15,204 nt of DNA from GCA-2746365 sp964651445 (GCA_964651445.1 CAZYYW010000052.1:1-15204), one strand, 5' to 3'; shown: positions 8,006 to 15,204, counted from the stretch's first letter. The notes: generated from the sequence alone by a model not told the origin. Translations and numbers: made by a program.

Positions 8006-11000
8006 TATCTCTCTACCTCATGCCAGAAGGTTTTGCGAATACCTAAACCAAAATCTGCACTCTGACACTCAGTACCCACACATAAGGTTGGCGCCTGGTC
8101 AGAGGTAATGATGACATTTGGTGAAGGTGGAATGCCGCCACGCTTTAGATCTATGTGTCGTTGTGGTCGTTTATCTACACCCGCAGGGAACGCGGGCGTT
8201 GCATCGAGAATATCCAGAAAGAAGACTTTGCCATTACCCGCCTTAGGCTCACAGCTATCTGTACTCGATGTAAAATCTGGCACATAGGTAGTAACCACTG
8301 CCGTGCCTTCGATAATCAGCGCCTCAGACAACCCTTTTTCACCGATCCAAGCACCAGACCCATCGTCCAGATCAATATACCAGCCATCCGCTGCTGCAAT
8401 ATTTCCCAGTTCTGCATCTCGTGCCGCATCATCAACACCATCACCGCCAGCAATATTATCGGTGACGTCTTGCAAAGAGGCATTTGTCAATAATGCATAA
8501 TCCGCAGGGTCGGTAATGCTACCTGTTCGCTTGTCTTTCAACATATAGATACGGTCTTGTATCACTTCGTTTAAAGGGTGCGCTCTAAAACCTGACGCAA
8601 TCACCATGCCATGGTATTTCCCATTAGGATCATCCACCAAGGCTACATCAGGAGGGTAATAAAAACGACGCGCTTCTTCCGCGGTCGAACCGGCTAGATC
8701 GGCAACACGTCCGCCAATAATGGAATCTTTCAGGGGCAATCCATTGGGATTATCAATATCAATATCAAAACGGAATATTTGCCCACCCATATCGACTGCA
8801 TACAAGCGATCTATAAAACCATCACCACTAATATCCAACGGTTTAATGCGTGCTGGTATGCTGTACTTCATCTCACTAATATCGGTATCACCACCACTTG
8901 AGCCCATCCACAAACGTTTGCCAGAAGTTGCATCAGCAATGAAAACCGCACGCCCAACACTGTCACCCAATGGCGGCCGCACTACGGCGTCATCTTGCGC
9001 CACATCATAACCACCACCAAAGACCAATACTGTCTTTTCTGTTGCACCGTCTTTAATTTTTTCAACATTGATGGTTGACCAGGTTTCGCCCAACTCAGCA
9101 TAATCCCCGACACCGCCTTTTATCACCCACAGCAGTTTCGGCATATTTCTATCGGTTACATCCAATGCATATATGTTGTTACCACCACGACGCATGCCAA
9201 TATACAGATACACGTGGTCTGTTCCAACCTCAATCGTGCCATTACCGTTGGCATCATTTATCCAGGCTACGACGTTACCGTCCAGAGCATATAACTTAGC
9301 ACTGCCAGCATTCTCCATGCTTACCGTTAGCTTATCGAGCAGCTCCTGAGGTATAAAAGAAAACAGCTCCTTACCGTCATCTGTATCAATTGCATGCAGG
9401 TAACCATTATTTGTAGCGACATAGGCTACAAGGTCAGCTTCTCCTGCAATTTCGCCATACTGCACCAGCGCTGGCTCTGCATGCAACGGGTCTCCCATTA
9501 CGCCAAACACGTCCGTGGTATCATGATTTTTGTTTTTATCGAAAACATCCATACCATGCGCCCAATTCAGTAAAGTTGTGCGGTAGGGCGTACCAGCAAT
9601 TTTCTCAGGAAATCCAGTAATAGCCAACAGGCTGTCAGTTAGACCCGCATTGGCATCATCAACAGCATTCACCGCGTCTGTTAATGCAGATGTGCTGGGA
9701 ACAAACACTCCATCAGTATTAGTGTACGCCCCCGTCAAGGTATAGATATTCCTGCCTGTCGACAGCACGCTGACAGCGCCTCCTTCGCTAACCACTGGCC
9801 CATCGGGGCCCACTTCACCACCTTCAGGGGCAGCAGCCGTTGTATCTGTCCAATAACTGATAGCTGAATGTTTGAAAAAACCGGTGTCGTTATCAATTGC
9901 TTCTGCACCCGTTTTATCCGCAATAAAAGGGATTATTTTAGCCGCGTCAGTAGGATCGGTCTTAAAAGCCAGTTTATATTTTTTAAAATTACCATCCCAG
10001 CTTTCATTCTCACCCGGTTTAAACAAAGTAAAATACAGATCATTCAGATGGGTAGAACGGTTAAAGGCGTTCACTGATACCGCAGGAGAGGAAAACGAAG
10101 TATCTGTTTCCAGCACTCGCTGAACAATATCAGCAAAAGCCACCACTAAAGAAAGGGCGTCATCAGCGGCATAATACTCACCCGTGCCAGATACATTTTT
10201 ACTTACCGTTGCTGTCCCCTGCAGCAATTCAGCTGCGGAAGGAATATCCAGACCAATAGTAAAGGTTGAAATAAACTGGTCACCCGCAATACTGCCCTGG
10301 TCATGGCTCGCGATATGGTCGGCAATTTCTTCCAGACAACTACTGGTACCAATAAGACCGCAACCACCACTGATACCAATATTGCTAATTTTTCCACTAG
10401 CGTCATCACCAACAGGCGCTCCATCAGTCAATAACACAATATAATTTTTCTGGCAGGTATCACTAATTGATGATTTATAGATGGAACTACCGGCGGGAGT
10501 TCTTGAATTTGAGTGACTTAGACGTGAAACATTCTCTGTTGTCGTAGAAGCTCCCGGACTCACAAGTTGTTCAACACTAGAGCTATCACCATAATCGACA
10601 CTACTGCCTTGCATATATTTAACGGCTTCATAATAGCTTTCAGATATCGGGGTATTGCCTCCATCCCACATTTTTGATAACTCAAACAAAAAGTCTGTCT
10701 TGACATCCTCAATAGGGCCCATGGGCGTAATCACCAGACCACCACTCCCGTTTCTGCTATAACGCATCAAACCTACATTAATGCCTTCTGAGGCTTCAAT
10801 CACCGACGTCAGGGCGGTTTTCATTACCTGTAAACGGGTTGCAGTAACAGGTGGTTCGGAAGCTATGTAATTTAAATAATTACCTGAATAGAGCGTTTCA
10901 CTCGAACCATTTGACGTCCAGGCAACAACCCCTGAATCACCCGCTTTCCAGCCATCTTCACCAACAGCGTCGGTAGCATACGGTTGACCATCACTGGTGT

Positions 11001-11562
11001 TTTCACCGTGGACACCCTGGTCGGCTTTACATTCCACAAAATTATCTAGAAAATTCTCATCAATGTGATTCATTGATCGCCATTTAATAACCGTCCCTGC
11101 AACATTCAGCCTATACTGCGCTATTCGGTCTATATACAATCCAATGTTTTGCAGGGCAAAATGTGCCGTATCACACTTTAGTGCACTGGCGTTAAACTGG
11201 TCCATTGTACTAATATCATAACCTTCTGCCACACCATCTGGATGACAGTACATTTCCGGACCCGTGAATTTTGTCCCAGCAATGGTTTTAGGACCAAAAC
11301 TAATGCCCATATATACTCGGCTCGCATCAAAACAGGCCAGGTATGTTATTGTAGGGTCATAGTTGGGATATGTTGAGGTCAACTCGGCGCCCATACTTCC
11401 AGAGGTATCCAAAACAAATAATATATTGGCAGCCGCTGCATCTGTCGCATCAATTGAACTGGAATATATTTCGATGTCTTCTGCCAGCACGGGGGCACTG
11501 CACAGCACGCCATAAAGCATGCCTATCAGCATAACTTGTGATTTATTGCTTACCTGTTTCAT
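8005..11562 (-). CDS. pilY1: Type IV pilus tip/biogenesis protein PilY1
   Basis: A 1185-residue exported protein, close to the length of Pseudomonas PilY1 (about 1160). A signal peptide spans residues 1-27 (VLA|ED). The N-terminal von Willebrand A domain (about 46-490) carries a complete MIDAS: D52-T-S54-G-S56, T304 and D380 (LLTDGAP). The C-terminal part (about 690-1120) is the PilY1 beta-propeller, with repeated strands such as VAYVATNNGYLHAID and VYLYIGMRRGGNNIYALD. Two EF-hand-like calcium loops are visible: D770-N772-N774-T776-E778, and D910-S912-D914-D918 just before RLYAVDMGGQIFRFD. A cysteine pair closes the C-terminus (CVGTEC). PilY1 caps the pilus with the minor pilins and controls extension and retraction, adhesion and surface sensing. 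The start has a good Shine-Dalgarno (AGAGGAAG) six bases upstream. Confidence 0.94.
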   Translation of the reverse strand: MKQVSNKSQVMLIGMLYGVLCSAPVLAEDIEIYSSSIDATDAAAANILFVLDTSGSMGAELTSTYPNYDPTITYLACFDASRVYMGISFGPKTIAGTKFTGPEMYCHPDGVAEGYDISTMDQFNASALKCDTAHFALQNIGLYIDRIAQYRLNVAGTVIKWRSMNHIDENFLDNFVECKADQGVHGENTSDGQPYATDAVGEDGWKAGDSGVVAWTSNGSSETLYSGNYLNYIASEPPVTATRLQVMKTALTSVIEASEGINVGLMRYSRNGSGGLVITPMGPIEDVKTDFLFELSKMWDGGNTPISESYYEAVKYMQGSSVDYGDSSSVEQLVSPGASTTTENVSRLSHSNSRTPAGSSIYKSSISDTCQKNYIVLLTDGAPVGDDASGKISNIGISGGCGLIGTSSCLEEIADHIASHDQGSIAGDQFISTFTIGLDIPSAAELLQGTATVSKNVSGTGEYYAADDALSLVVAFADIVQRVLETDTSFSSPAVSVNAFNRSTHLNDLYFTLFKPGENESWDGNFKKYKLAFKTDPTDAAKIIPFIADKTGAEAIDNDTGFFKHSAISYWTDTTAAAPEGGEVGPDGPVVSEGGAVSVLSTGRNIYTLTGAYTNTDGVFVPSTSALTDAVNAVDDANAGLTDSLLAITGFPEKIAGTPYRTTLLNWAHGMDVFDKNKNHDTTDVFGVMGDPLHAEPALVQYGEIAGEADLVAYVATNNGYLHAIDTDDGKELFSFIPQELLDKLTVSMENAGSAKLYALDGNVVAWINDANGNGTIEVGTDHVYLYIGMRRGGNNIYALDVTDRNMPKLLWVIKGGVGDYAELGETWSTINVEKIKDGATEKTVLVFGGGYDVAQDDAVVRPPLGDSVGRAVFIADATSGKRLWMGSSGGDTDISEMKYSIPARIKPLDISGDGFIDRLYAVDMGGQIFRFDIDIDNPNGLPLKDSIIGGRVADLAGSTAEEARRFYYPPDVALVDDPNGKYHGMVIASGFRAHPLNEVIQDRIYMLKDKRTGSITDPADYALLTNASLQDVTDNIAGGDGVDDAARDAELGNIAAADGWYIDLDDGSGAWIGEKGLSEALIIEGTAVVTTYVPDFTSSTDSCEPKAGNGKVFFLDILDATPAFPAGVDKRPQRHIDLKRGGIPPSPNVIITSDQAPTLCVGTECQSADFGLGIRKTFWHEVER

Positions 11563-11728
11563 AACATCTTCCTCTTGTATAGATCACGCTACTATAACGT
11601 GCAATATGTATTTATTGATTCATGGCTGATTCGTTCAACCATGATTTATTACTTACAGCTCGAACTCCAAATGAATGGCAAGCCGTGTAACATTGGCATA
11701 TAACACTCTCAGAATTAGCTTGTGTGCA
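11563..11728. other. Intergenic leader upstream of pilY1
   Basis: These 166 bases between the small CxxC gene and pilY1 hold no convincing reading frame on either strand. They form the only long break inside the pil cluster. The AT-rich stretch around 11590-11645 contains a weak 6-bp inverted repeat (TCATGG / CCATGA). An internal promoter or mRNA-processing site for pilY1-pilE is possible, but I see no clear -35/-10 pair. Confidence 0.4.
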
Positions 11729-12067
11729 TTACCATTTAATGCGCGTAACCTGTGTATGCTCTACATTAATAAAAACGGTCGCTGACTTACCCAATCTGTC
11801 TGCTGCCTGCTTAAGTGGCACTTCAGCATTATTTTGAAATGCTCTGGTTTCTGCTGTCACTGCAAGGGTTAGTCGTTTACAGTCATCACATAACTTGCCC
11901 TGAACAAAGCCACTGCCATCATCATTCAGCGAGATACGCAGTGATTCCACCTCCATCGCATGCTCAAGAATTTCAATCGCATGTGCAACTACACCAAACA
12001 TTAATAAAGAAGCCAATAGTAGGTGGCTTAGTGGTTTTTTGTTTCTCATGATTTTCAGAATATTCAT
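11729..12067 (-). CDS. Small exported CxxC protein of the minor-pilin operon (function unknown)
   Basis: A 112-residue protein I do not recognise confidently. Residues 1-30 form a signal peptide: basic MNILKIMRNKK, a hydrophobic core LLLASLLMFGVVAHA, and likely cleavage after Ala30. The mature 82 residues contain one C60-D-D-C63 motif inside GKLCDDCKRLTLAV, and a soluble, mainly beta-like C-terminus ending VTRIKW. The start is supported by GAGGAAG six bases upstream. It lies 22 bases after pilX and before pilY1, co-directional with both, so it is very probably part of the pilus operon. Pseudomonas has a similarly small PilY2 in this operon, but downstream of pilY1; equivalence is only a guess. 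CxxC could mean metal binding, a structural disulfide or redox activity. Confidence 0.8.
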   Translation of the reverse strand: MNILKIMRNKKPLSHLLLASLLMFGVVAHAIEILEHAMEVESLRISLNDDGSGFVQGKLCDDCKRLTLAVTAETRAFQNNAEVPLKQAADRLGKSATVFINVEHTQVTRIKW

Positions 12068-12089
12068 AACGCTTCCTCAAAAAAAATTA

Positions 12090-12599
12090 TTAGATATCAC
12101 ATGCAGCGGCAGGATAACGTATACCCTGCACCTGAGTAGATGTCGCCAGACCCTGTAAGCCAGCACTTGTTTGATTAAAACCATCTGCTGTAACCGAAAA
12201 ATAATTGTAATAAAACCCGCGACCTTCTTCTAAACTGCTACCAACCCCGACCAGACAGCCTGCTTGTACCATATTGCCGGTAAGCGAGGTCACACCGGGT
12301 ATTGTGCCGGGCATCACGACAATTTGATTTGCGATATCCTGCATATCTAGATTGGTATCGCCTGAAATAGAAAATGACAATACCGACTGCACCGCATTAA
12401 AAGCAAGATGATGCTGTCGCGCATTGCTGGTGGCTTTTAATTCGACGTTGGTACTATTCATAGAAGAAACACCGATCAAAGTCATTACACCCAGCAACAC
12501 CAACGCTAAAATCAATACGAAACCCTGTTGTTGAGCAGCAGGTGCTTGCTTAGCTCGCAGCGGCTTTATGCGTTGTTTTATTATTGCTTGATTATTCAT
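12090..12599 (-). CDS. pilX: Type IV minor pilin PilX
   Basis: A 169-residue prepilin-like protein with a 26-residue basic leader ending QQQG. The mature N-terminus is FVLILALVLLGVMTLIGVSSM, which has Leu instead of Glu at position 5. Loss of Glu5 is a feature of PilX and of GspK in type II secretion, and fits a position at the tip of the pilus-initiation complex. The segment after the helix, NSTNVELKATSNARQ, matches the PilX pattern. Two cysteines (C115, C167) may pair. It lies 33 bases after pilW. The Shine-Dalgarno is weak. The assignment rests on the N-terminus and operon position, since the C-terminal half is poorly conserved in this family. Confidence 0.87.
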   Translation of the reverse strand: MNNQAIIKQRIKPLRAKQAPAAQQQGFVLILALVLLGVMTLIGVSSMNSTNVELKATSNARQHHLAFNAVQSVLSFSISGDTNLDMQDIANQIVVMPGTIPGVTSLTGNMVQAGCLVGVGSSLEEGRGFYYNYFSVTADGFNQTSAGLQGLATSTQVQGIRYPAAACDI

Positions 12600-12632
12600 A
12601 TTTCTATACTCTGGTCTACATACATCAATAAG

Positions 12633-13631
12633 TTAATTTCTCAAGTTGACAACACTGGTGACTAAAAAAAAACGAAAGTCATCTACGCCACCAAAATCAG
12701 CCGCATCAGCACCCGCAATACGAAAAGATTTAGTAGTATCAATACCTATTTGCTGCTCATCAGAACGCATCAACAACCAAATTTTTACCGCATATACATT
12801 TGCCCAGTCGTTTGCGGCAATAGTATTGGCATCCACATAACTGTTGATTACCGTGCCACCTGTAGTATCAATACCAAACTGTACTTGCAGATCAACCACA
12901 CCCGGTATTAACAACTGGTTTTGCAGTGCAGGCCCATTGACCAGAGCAACACGGCGCAGTGAAGGTATACCATCGCCAGGAGCATCAGTAAAATTACTAA
13001 TGTAATAGGCATACGCATGCAGTTCATAGTTTTGTGTTAATGCGGCTGCGTCATAAGAATCAAGCGTCGGTGGCGTATCGCCGACAAATACACGACCATT
13101 GACAAAATTACTGCGCACATACGCTTGCCCCGCTGTTAATATTGGCAGGTTAGCATCAGCATAACGGACTTCAAGAATGTCTGTGCCCGCCACATAGTTT
13201 TCACCCGCAGGTATACAGCTTGCAGCATAAGGATTGCCCGCTACTCCATCGGTCGCAAATAAACGTAACGACAGGTTATATGCCCAGCCCGGTGCCGCAG
13301 CACAATCGCCAGCAGGCGCAGTGGGCACAGTGGCACAGGCGGCATCACCTGATGTGCATTCGATCAAACTGCTCCTGTTAGTGCCGCCCCAAGAACCCGC
13401 GTGGCGTAAATCATGGGAAATCATATCGATGGCAAATCGTGCATCCGCCACCATGTCCATTTGCACTTCACTGATTTTTTGTGCATTTCGCGATGCCGAA
13501 TTCATCGAAAAAGCCCCGCTCATAATGATAAGGCCAACCACCATTGCCACCATTAATTCAACCAGTGAAAAACCCCGAGATTTACTCATAGGGAATTTTC
13601 TAATATGGGATTGTTTTAGATTAACTCGCAT
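12633..13631 (-). CDS. pilW: Type IV minor pilin PilW
   Basis: A minor pilin of the PilW family, about 332 residues from the chosen ATG. The prepilin site is SKSRG|FSLVELMVAMVVG with Glu5, followed by a long globular domain. The family-typical helix continuation DARFAIDMISHDLRHAGSWG is clear, and the end FRFFLVTSVVNLRN is characteristic. ATG 13631 is preferred because TTAGGA, overlapping the pilV stop, gives a Shine-Dalgarno about six bases before it. It produces a 20-residue leader. ATG 13589 would give a six-residue leader (MSKSRG) but lacks a Shine-Dalgarno. The frame is open back to a TTG at 13661, which would overlap pilV. PilW joins FimU, PilV and PilX in the complex under PilY1. Confidence 0.9.
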   Translation of the reverse strand: MRVNLKQSHIRKFPMSKSRGFSLVELMVAMVVGLIIMSGAFSMNSASRNAQKISEVQMDMVADARFAIDMISHDLRHAGSWGGTNRSSLIECTSGDAACATVPTAPAGDCAAAPGWAYNLSLRLFATDGVAGNPYAASCIPAGENYVAGTDILEVRYADANLPILTAGQAYVRSNFVNGRVFVGDTPPTLDSYDAAALTQNYELHAYAYYISNFTDAPGDGIPSLRRVALVNGPALQNQLLIPGVVDLQVQFGIDTTGGTVINSYVDANTIAANDWANVYAVKIWLLMRSDEQQIGIDTTKSFRIAGADAADFGGVDDFRFFLVTSVVNLRN

Positions 13632-13639
13632 ATCTCGTC

Positions 13640-14194
13640 CTAACATGGGCTCTGAGTACAAACAAAGGCGGTGGTGCTAATTCCTTTTGCTTCGCCACTA
13701 GACGTTGTTTTACTGCGCTCTTGCCAGTTCACATTAACCGTTACCACGGCCATTCTAGAGGGGGGCACAGCGGCTACCACGGCTATATTAGTTGTCGCGG
13801 CTGCCGGTAAACCCGCTTTAAGGTTCTCACTCCACCAAAAGACATCATCGGCTGCCAACTGGGCAGGCAGACATATCGAGCCAGTGCTACAGCCACCGGA
13901 TGCACCACCACCCGCACCTACATAAGAGGCCAGTGCAGTTGGATTGGCTCGCATACTTTCGATTATTTCGTCAACTTTCATGGTTGCTATAGAGTTATAA
14001 ACCGATGTTTTACCTGCTTTAAGCGACATAGCCTGCAAAGACGCAATGCCGAGCATGCCAACAGATAAAACTAGAAAACCAATGAGCGCTTCTAACAAGG
14101 TAAAGCCACGATTGCCCTTAATTGTAGAACGCATCGAACCATGCAATACGCTTCGTCTGGCACATGAACTTAACTCAAGTTTAATCTTGCGCAT
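13640..14194 (-). CDS. pilV: Type IV minor pilin PilV
   Basis: A minor pilin with prepilin site KGNRG|FTLLEALIGFLVLSVGMLG and Glu5. The continuation LQAMSLKAGKTS and the helix end VDEIIESMRANP are typical of PilV (type IV pilus modification protein). Three cysteines and a Gly/Ser-rich GAGGGASGG loop follow, and the protein ends QSPC. The start is ambiguous. ATG 14194 follows the fimT stop with a weak GAG four bases upstream and gives a 30-residue leader. ATG 14134 gives a more usual 10-residue leader (MRSTIKGNRG) without a ribosome site. ATG 14230 would overlap fimT. Its stop TAG overlaps the pilW ribosome site, suggesting coupled translation. Confidence 0.88.
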   Translation of the reverse strand: MRKIKLELSSCARRSVLHGSMRSTIKGNRGFTLLEALIGFLVLSVGMLGIASLQAMSLKAGKTSVYNSIATMKVDEIIESMRANPTALASYVGAGGGASGGCSTGSICLPAQLAADDVFWWSENLKAGLPAAATTNIAVVAAVPPSRMAVVTVNVNWQERSKTTSSGEAKGISTTAFVCTQSPC

Positions 14195-14211
14195 ATTTCT
14201 CATTCTATTTA

Positions 14212-14799
14212 TTATGGCGTGGCCGGACATGTAATCCTCGCATCATTATCTGAAATACGCACGCGACCGGCGATGCTTAACACCACTGCGCGGGAATGAA
14301 CAACATCGTTATTGTTGTCATAACTACAAATACTAAAACTACCTGATTGAGACACACCAGCAGCACTGCTTGGTGCGCCACGAGAAGTAAACGTGACAGC
14401 ACTAATAGTCCCTGGATCCAGCCCTCGTACAATTAACTGGTTATCATCAAAACCATCATGCACGCGCAATAGGCAATCTGTTCCGACGGCAGCACAAGCT
14501 AAGCCAGTGCCATCTCTATCGCCATCTGCATCCACAAAAACAATCCAGCCGTCTTCCCAGTCGCCAGTTGCTGTACAGGCAATACCTGTATCGCTTTCGC
14601 AAACTGTCACTCTGGCATTTAGCTTAATGGCTTCACTGCGCGCGATATGCATTGCTGAAAGCAGGTCGTTGGTTGCAGCAATTACCTGATTGCCTTGCAT
14701 CGTTGCTTTTAAAGAAGGCACGGCAACCATAATAAGAATACCGACAATGGCGACGGTAATCATAAGCTCCATCAAGGTAAAACCTGCGTTATTTTTCAT
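14212..14799 (-). CDS. fimT: GspH-like minor pilin FimT/FimU
   Basis: A 195-residue minor pilin of the GspH/FimT family. The short leader MKNNAG is cleaved before FTLMELMITVAIVGILIMVAVPSL (Glu5 present). The family block RSEAIKLNARVTVCES followed by DWEDGWIVFVDADGD is diagnostic. Six cysteines (67, 75, 102, 109, 158, 191) could give three disulfides. The C-terminal region contains G178-R-V-R181, the GRxR pattern I recall as DNA-binding in FimT proteins of natural transformation. Pseudomonas has both fimT and fimU here, but this window has a single gene, so it may serve the FimU structural role, the FimT DNA role, or both. It is the first gene of the operon, so the promoter should lie in 14800-15100. 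Confidence 0.85.
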   Translation of the reverse strand: MKNNAGFTLMELMITVAIVGILIMVAVPSLKATMQGNQVIAATNDLLSAMHIARSEAIKLNARVTVCESDTGIACTATGDWEDGWIVFVDADGDRDGTGLACAAVGTDCLLRVHDGFDDNQLIVRGLDPGTISAVTFTSRGAPSSAAGVSQSGSFSICSYDNNNDVVHSRAVVLSIAGRVRISDNDARITCPATP

Positions 14800-14900
14800 G
14801 ATTCTAATTTAAGACCAGTAAAACTGAATTGCCAGCACTTAATGACAAAACGCTGATATTTGCCGATAAAGTGCTGCTTTTGAGCAAAAGCGGACATCGA

Positions 14901-15063
14901 ATAAAAACTATTTTGCCGCGAAGGACGCAAAGCGCGCAAATAAAAACCTTTATATTTCTTGTTTTTTTTCGCGTTGACGCGCATGGATAGCGCTAATGTC
15001 ACGGGCGTAAGGATGAGGATGAGCAGGAGCGACCTTTGCGTCTTTCGCGGCGAATGTTTTTAT
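14901..15063. repeat. 163-bp imperfect inverted-repeat element of the CGCGAA/GACGCAAAG type
   Basis: The left arm (14901-14932) reads ATAAAAAC, six bases, GCCGCGAA, one base, GACGCAAAG. The right arm (15034-15063) is its reverse complement with one mismatch and a two-base length difference in the spacer: CTTTGCGTC, T, TTCGCGGC, GAAT, GTTTTTAT. Twenty-five positions in three blocks pair perfectly. About 100 bases lie between the arms and contain no gene. The layout resembles a small non-autonomous element (MITE-like) or a long hairpin between two divergent genes. No clear target-site duplication is visible. Confidence 0.7.
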
Positions 15064-15091
15064 CTTTTGGAGGTCGGCTACGTGTCAAAAA

Positions 15092-15119
15092 TTGACTTCT
15101 AACATCATCGGACTAAATA
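15092..15119 (+). promoter_or_regulatory. Possible sigma-70 promoter of the ppa-like gene
   Basis: TTGACT (15092-15097, five of six to the -35 consensus) is followed after 16 bases by TAAATA (15114-15119), a poor -10 match. AT-rich alternatives such as TATACA at 15121-15126 are nearby, but their spacing to TTGACT is too long. The transcript would read into the gene starting at 15161. Confidence 0.35.
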
Positions 15120-15160
15120 CTATACAATCTATATTAGATAAATCTTATTGAGAGAATTAT

Positions 15161-15204
15161 ATGAACCTAGATAGAGTGAACTCGGGCAGTAACATTCCTG
15201 ATGA
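15161..15204 (+). CDS. ppa: N-terminus of a probable inorganic pyrophosphatase (partial)
   Basis: Only 14 complete codons are visible, reading MNLDRVNSGSNIPD, and the gene runs off the window. GAGAG at 15150-15154 lies six bases before the ATG, so the start is well supported. The pattern (short N-terminus, then S/P-G-x-x-x-P-[DE]) resembles the beginning of family I soluble inorganic pyrophosphatases, which continue into a V-I-E-I-P segment. That segment is outside the window, so the assignment is an inference from a short match. It is divergent from the pil operon. Confidence 0.55.
   Translation, partial: MNLDRVNSGSNIPD

Larger units (their letters stand above)
14800..15160. other. Intergenic region between divergent fimT and ppa-like genes
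   Basis: These 361 bases carry no convincing gene. A 68-codon minus-strand frame (14796-15002) runs through the inverted repeat into the fimT leader and looks fortuitous. The part next to fimT (14800-14900) holds two small hairpins: CAGCACTT (14833-14840) with AAGTGCTG (14869-14876), and GCTTTT-gagc-AAAAGC (14876-14891). They would lie in the 5' leader of the pil transcript. The 14901-15063 part is an inverted-repeat element. No clear sigma-70 or sigma-54 promoter for fimT was found by eye. Confidence 0.6.

Noticed and set aside
8005..11562. PilY1 as a pseudogene or fusion because of its large size
   Set aside because: The frame is continuous with signal peptide, vWA and propeller in the expected order, and the length is normal for the family.
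11729..12067. Firm assignment of the small CxxC protein as PilY2
   Set aside because: Size and operon membership fit, but the position differs from Pseudomonas and I cannot confirm sequence similarity without an alignment.
13234..13680. Plus-strand 148-codon frame over pilW
   Set aside because: Antisense to a clear PilW with no ribosome site or domain. Long antisense frames are expected in such composition.
14796..15002. Minus-strand 68-codon frame upstream of fimT
   Set aside because: It runs through one arm of the inverted repeat and into the fimT leader, has no good ribosome site, and its product looks like translated repeat sequence.

Overview
The window looks like a draft-assembly scaffold from a gammaproteobacterium. 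It carries two 100-N gap placeholders. The gene order murJ-ribF-ileS-lspA-fkpB-ispH on the plus strand, followed convergently by a minor-pilin cluster on the minus strand, is the order I recall from Pseudomonas-type chromosomes. The genus cannot be named from the sequence alone.

Left half (1-7560, plus strand): a housekeeping block. murJ is the lipid II flippase; it apparently starts at a CTG codon and is interrupted by a real sequence gap at 1398-1497. It is followed by ribF (FAD/FMN synthesis), ileS (isoleucyl-tRNA synthetase), lspA (lipoprotein signal peptidase), fkpB (FKBP-type prolyl isomerase) and ispH (last step of the MEP isoprenoid pathway). From ribF to ispH the genes are closely spaced and co-directional, which suggests one operon. 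ispH looks broken only because two overlapping contig ends (a 55-bp identical overlap) were joined through 100 Ns. Removing the duplicated 155 bases restores a 310-residue reading frame.

Right half (7613-14799, minus strand): a type IV pilus minor-pilin operon read right to left as fimT, pilV, pilW, pilX, a small exported CxxC protein, pilY1 and pilE. FimT, PilV, PilW, PilX and PilE have prepilin N-termini (Gly|Phe cleavage site plus hydrophobic helix). PilY1 is a secreted vWA plus beta-propeller protein. Together they should form the pilus-initiation and tip complex used in twitching, adhesion and possibly DNA uptake. A perfect 14-bp stem followed by TTTT on the minus strand lies inside the 3' end of ispH and is the likely terminator of this operon.

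Right edge (14800-15204): a 361-base intergenic region holding a 163-bp imperfect inverted repeat of the CGCGAA/GACGCAAAG type, then the first 14 codons of a plus-strand gene that looks like ppa (inorganic pyrophosphatase).

I see no CRISPR array, tRNA, rRNA, intact insertion sequence or defence system. The least explained items are the small CxxC protein in the pilus operon, the intergenic inverted repeat, and the terminator embedded in ispH.
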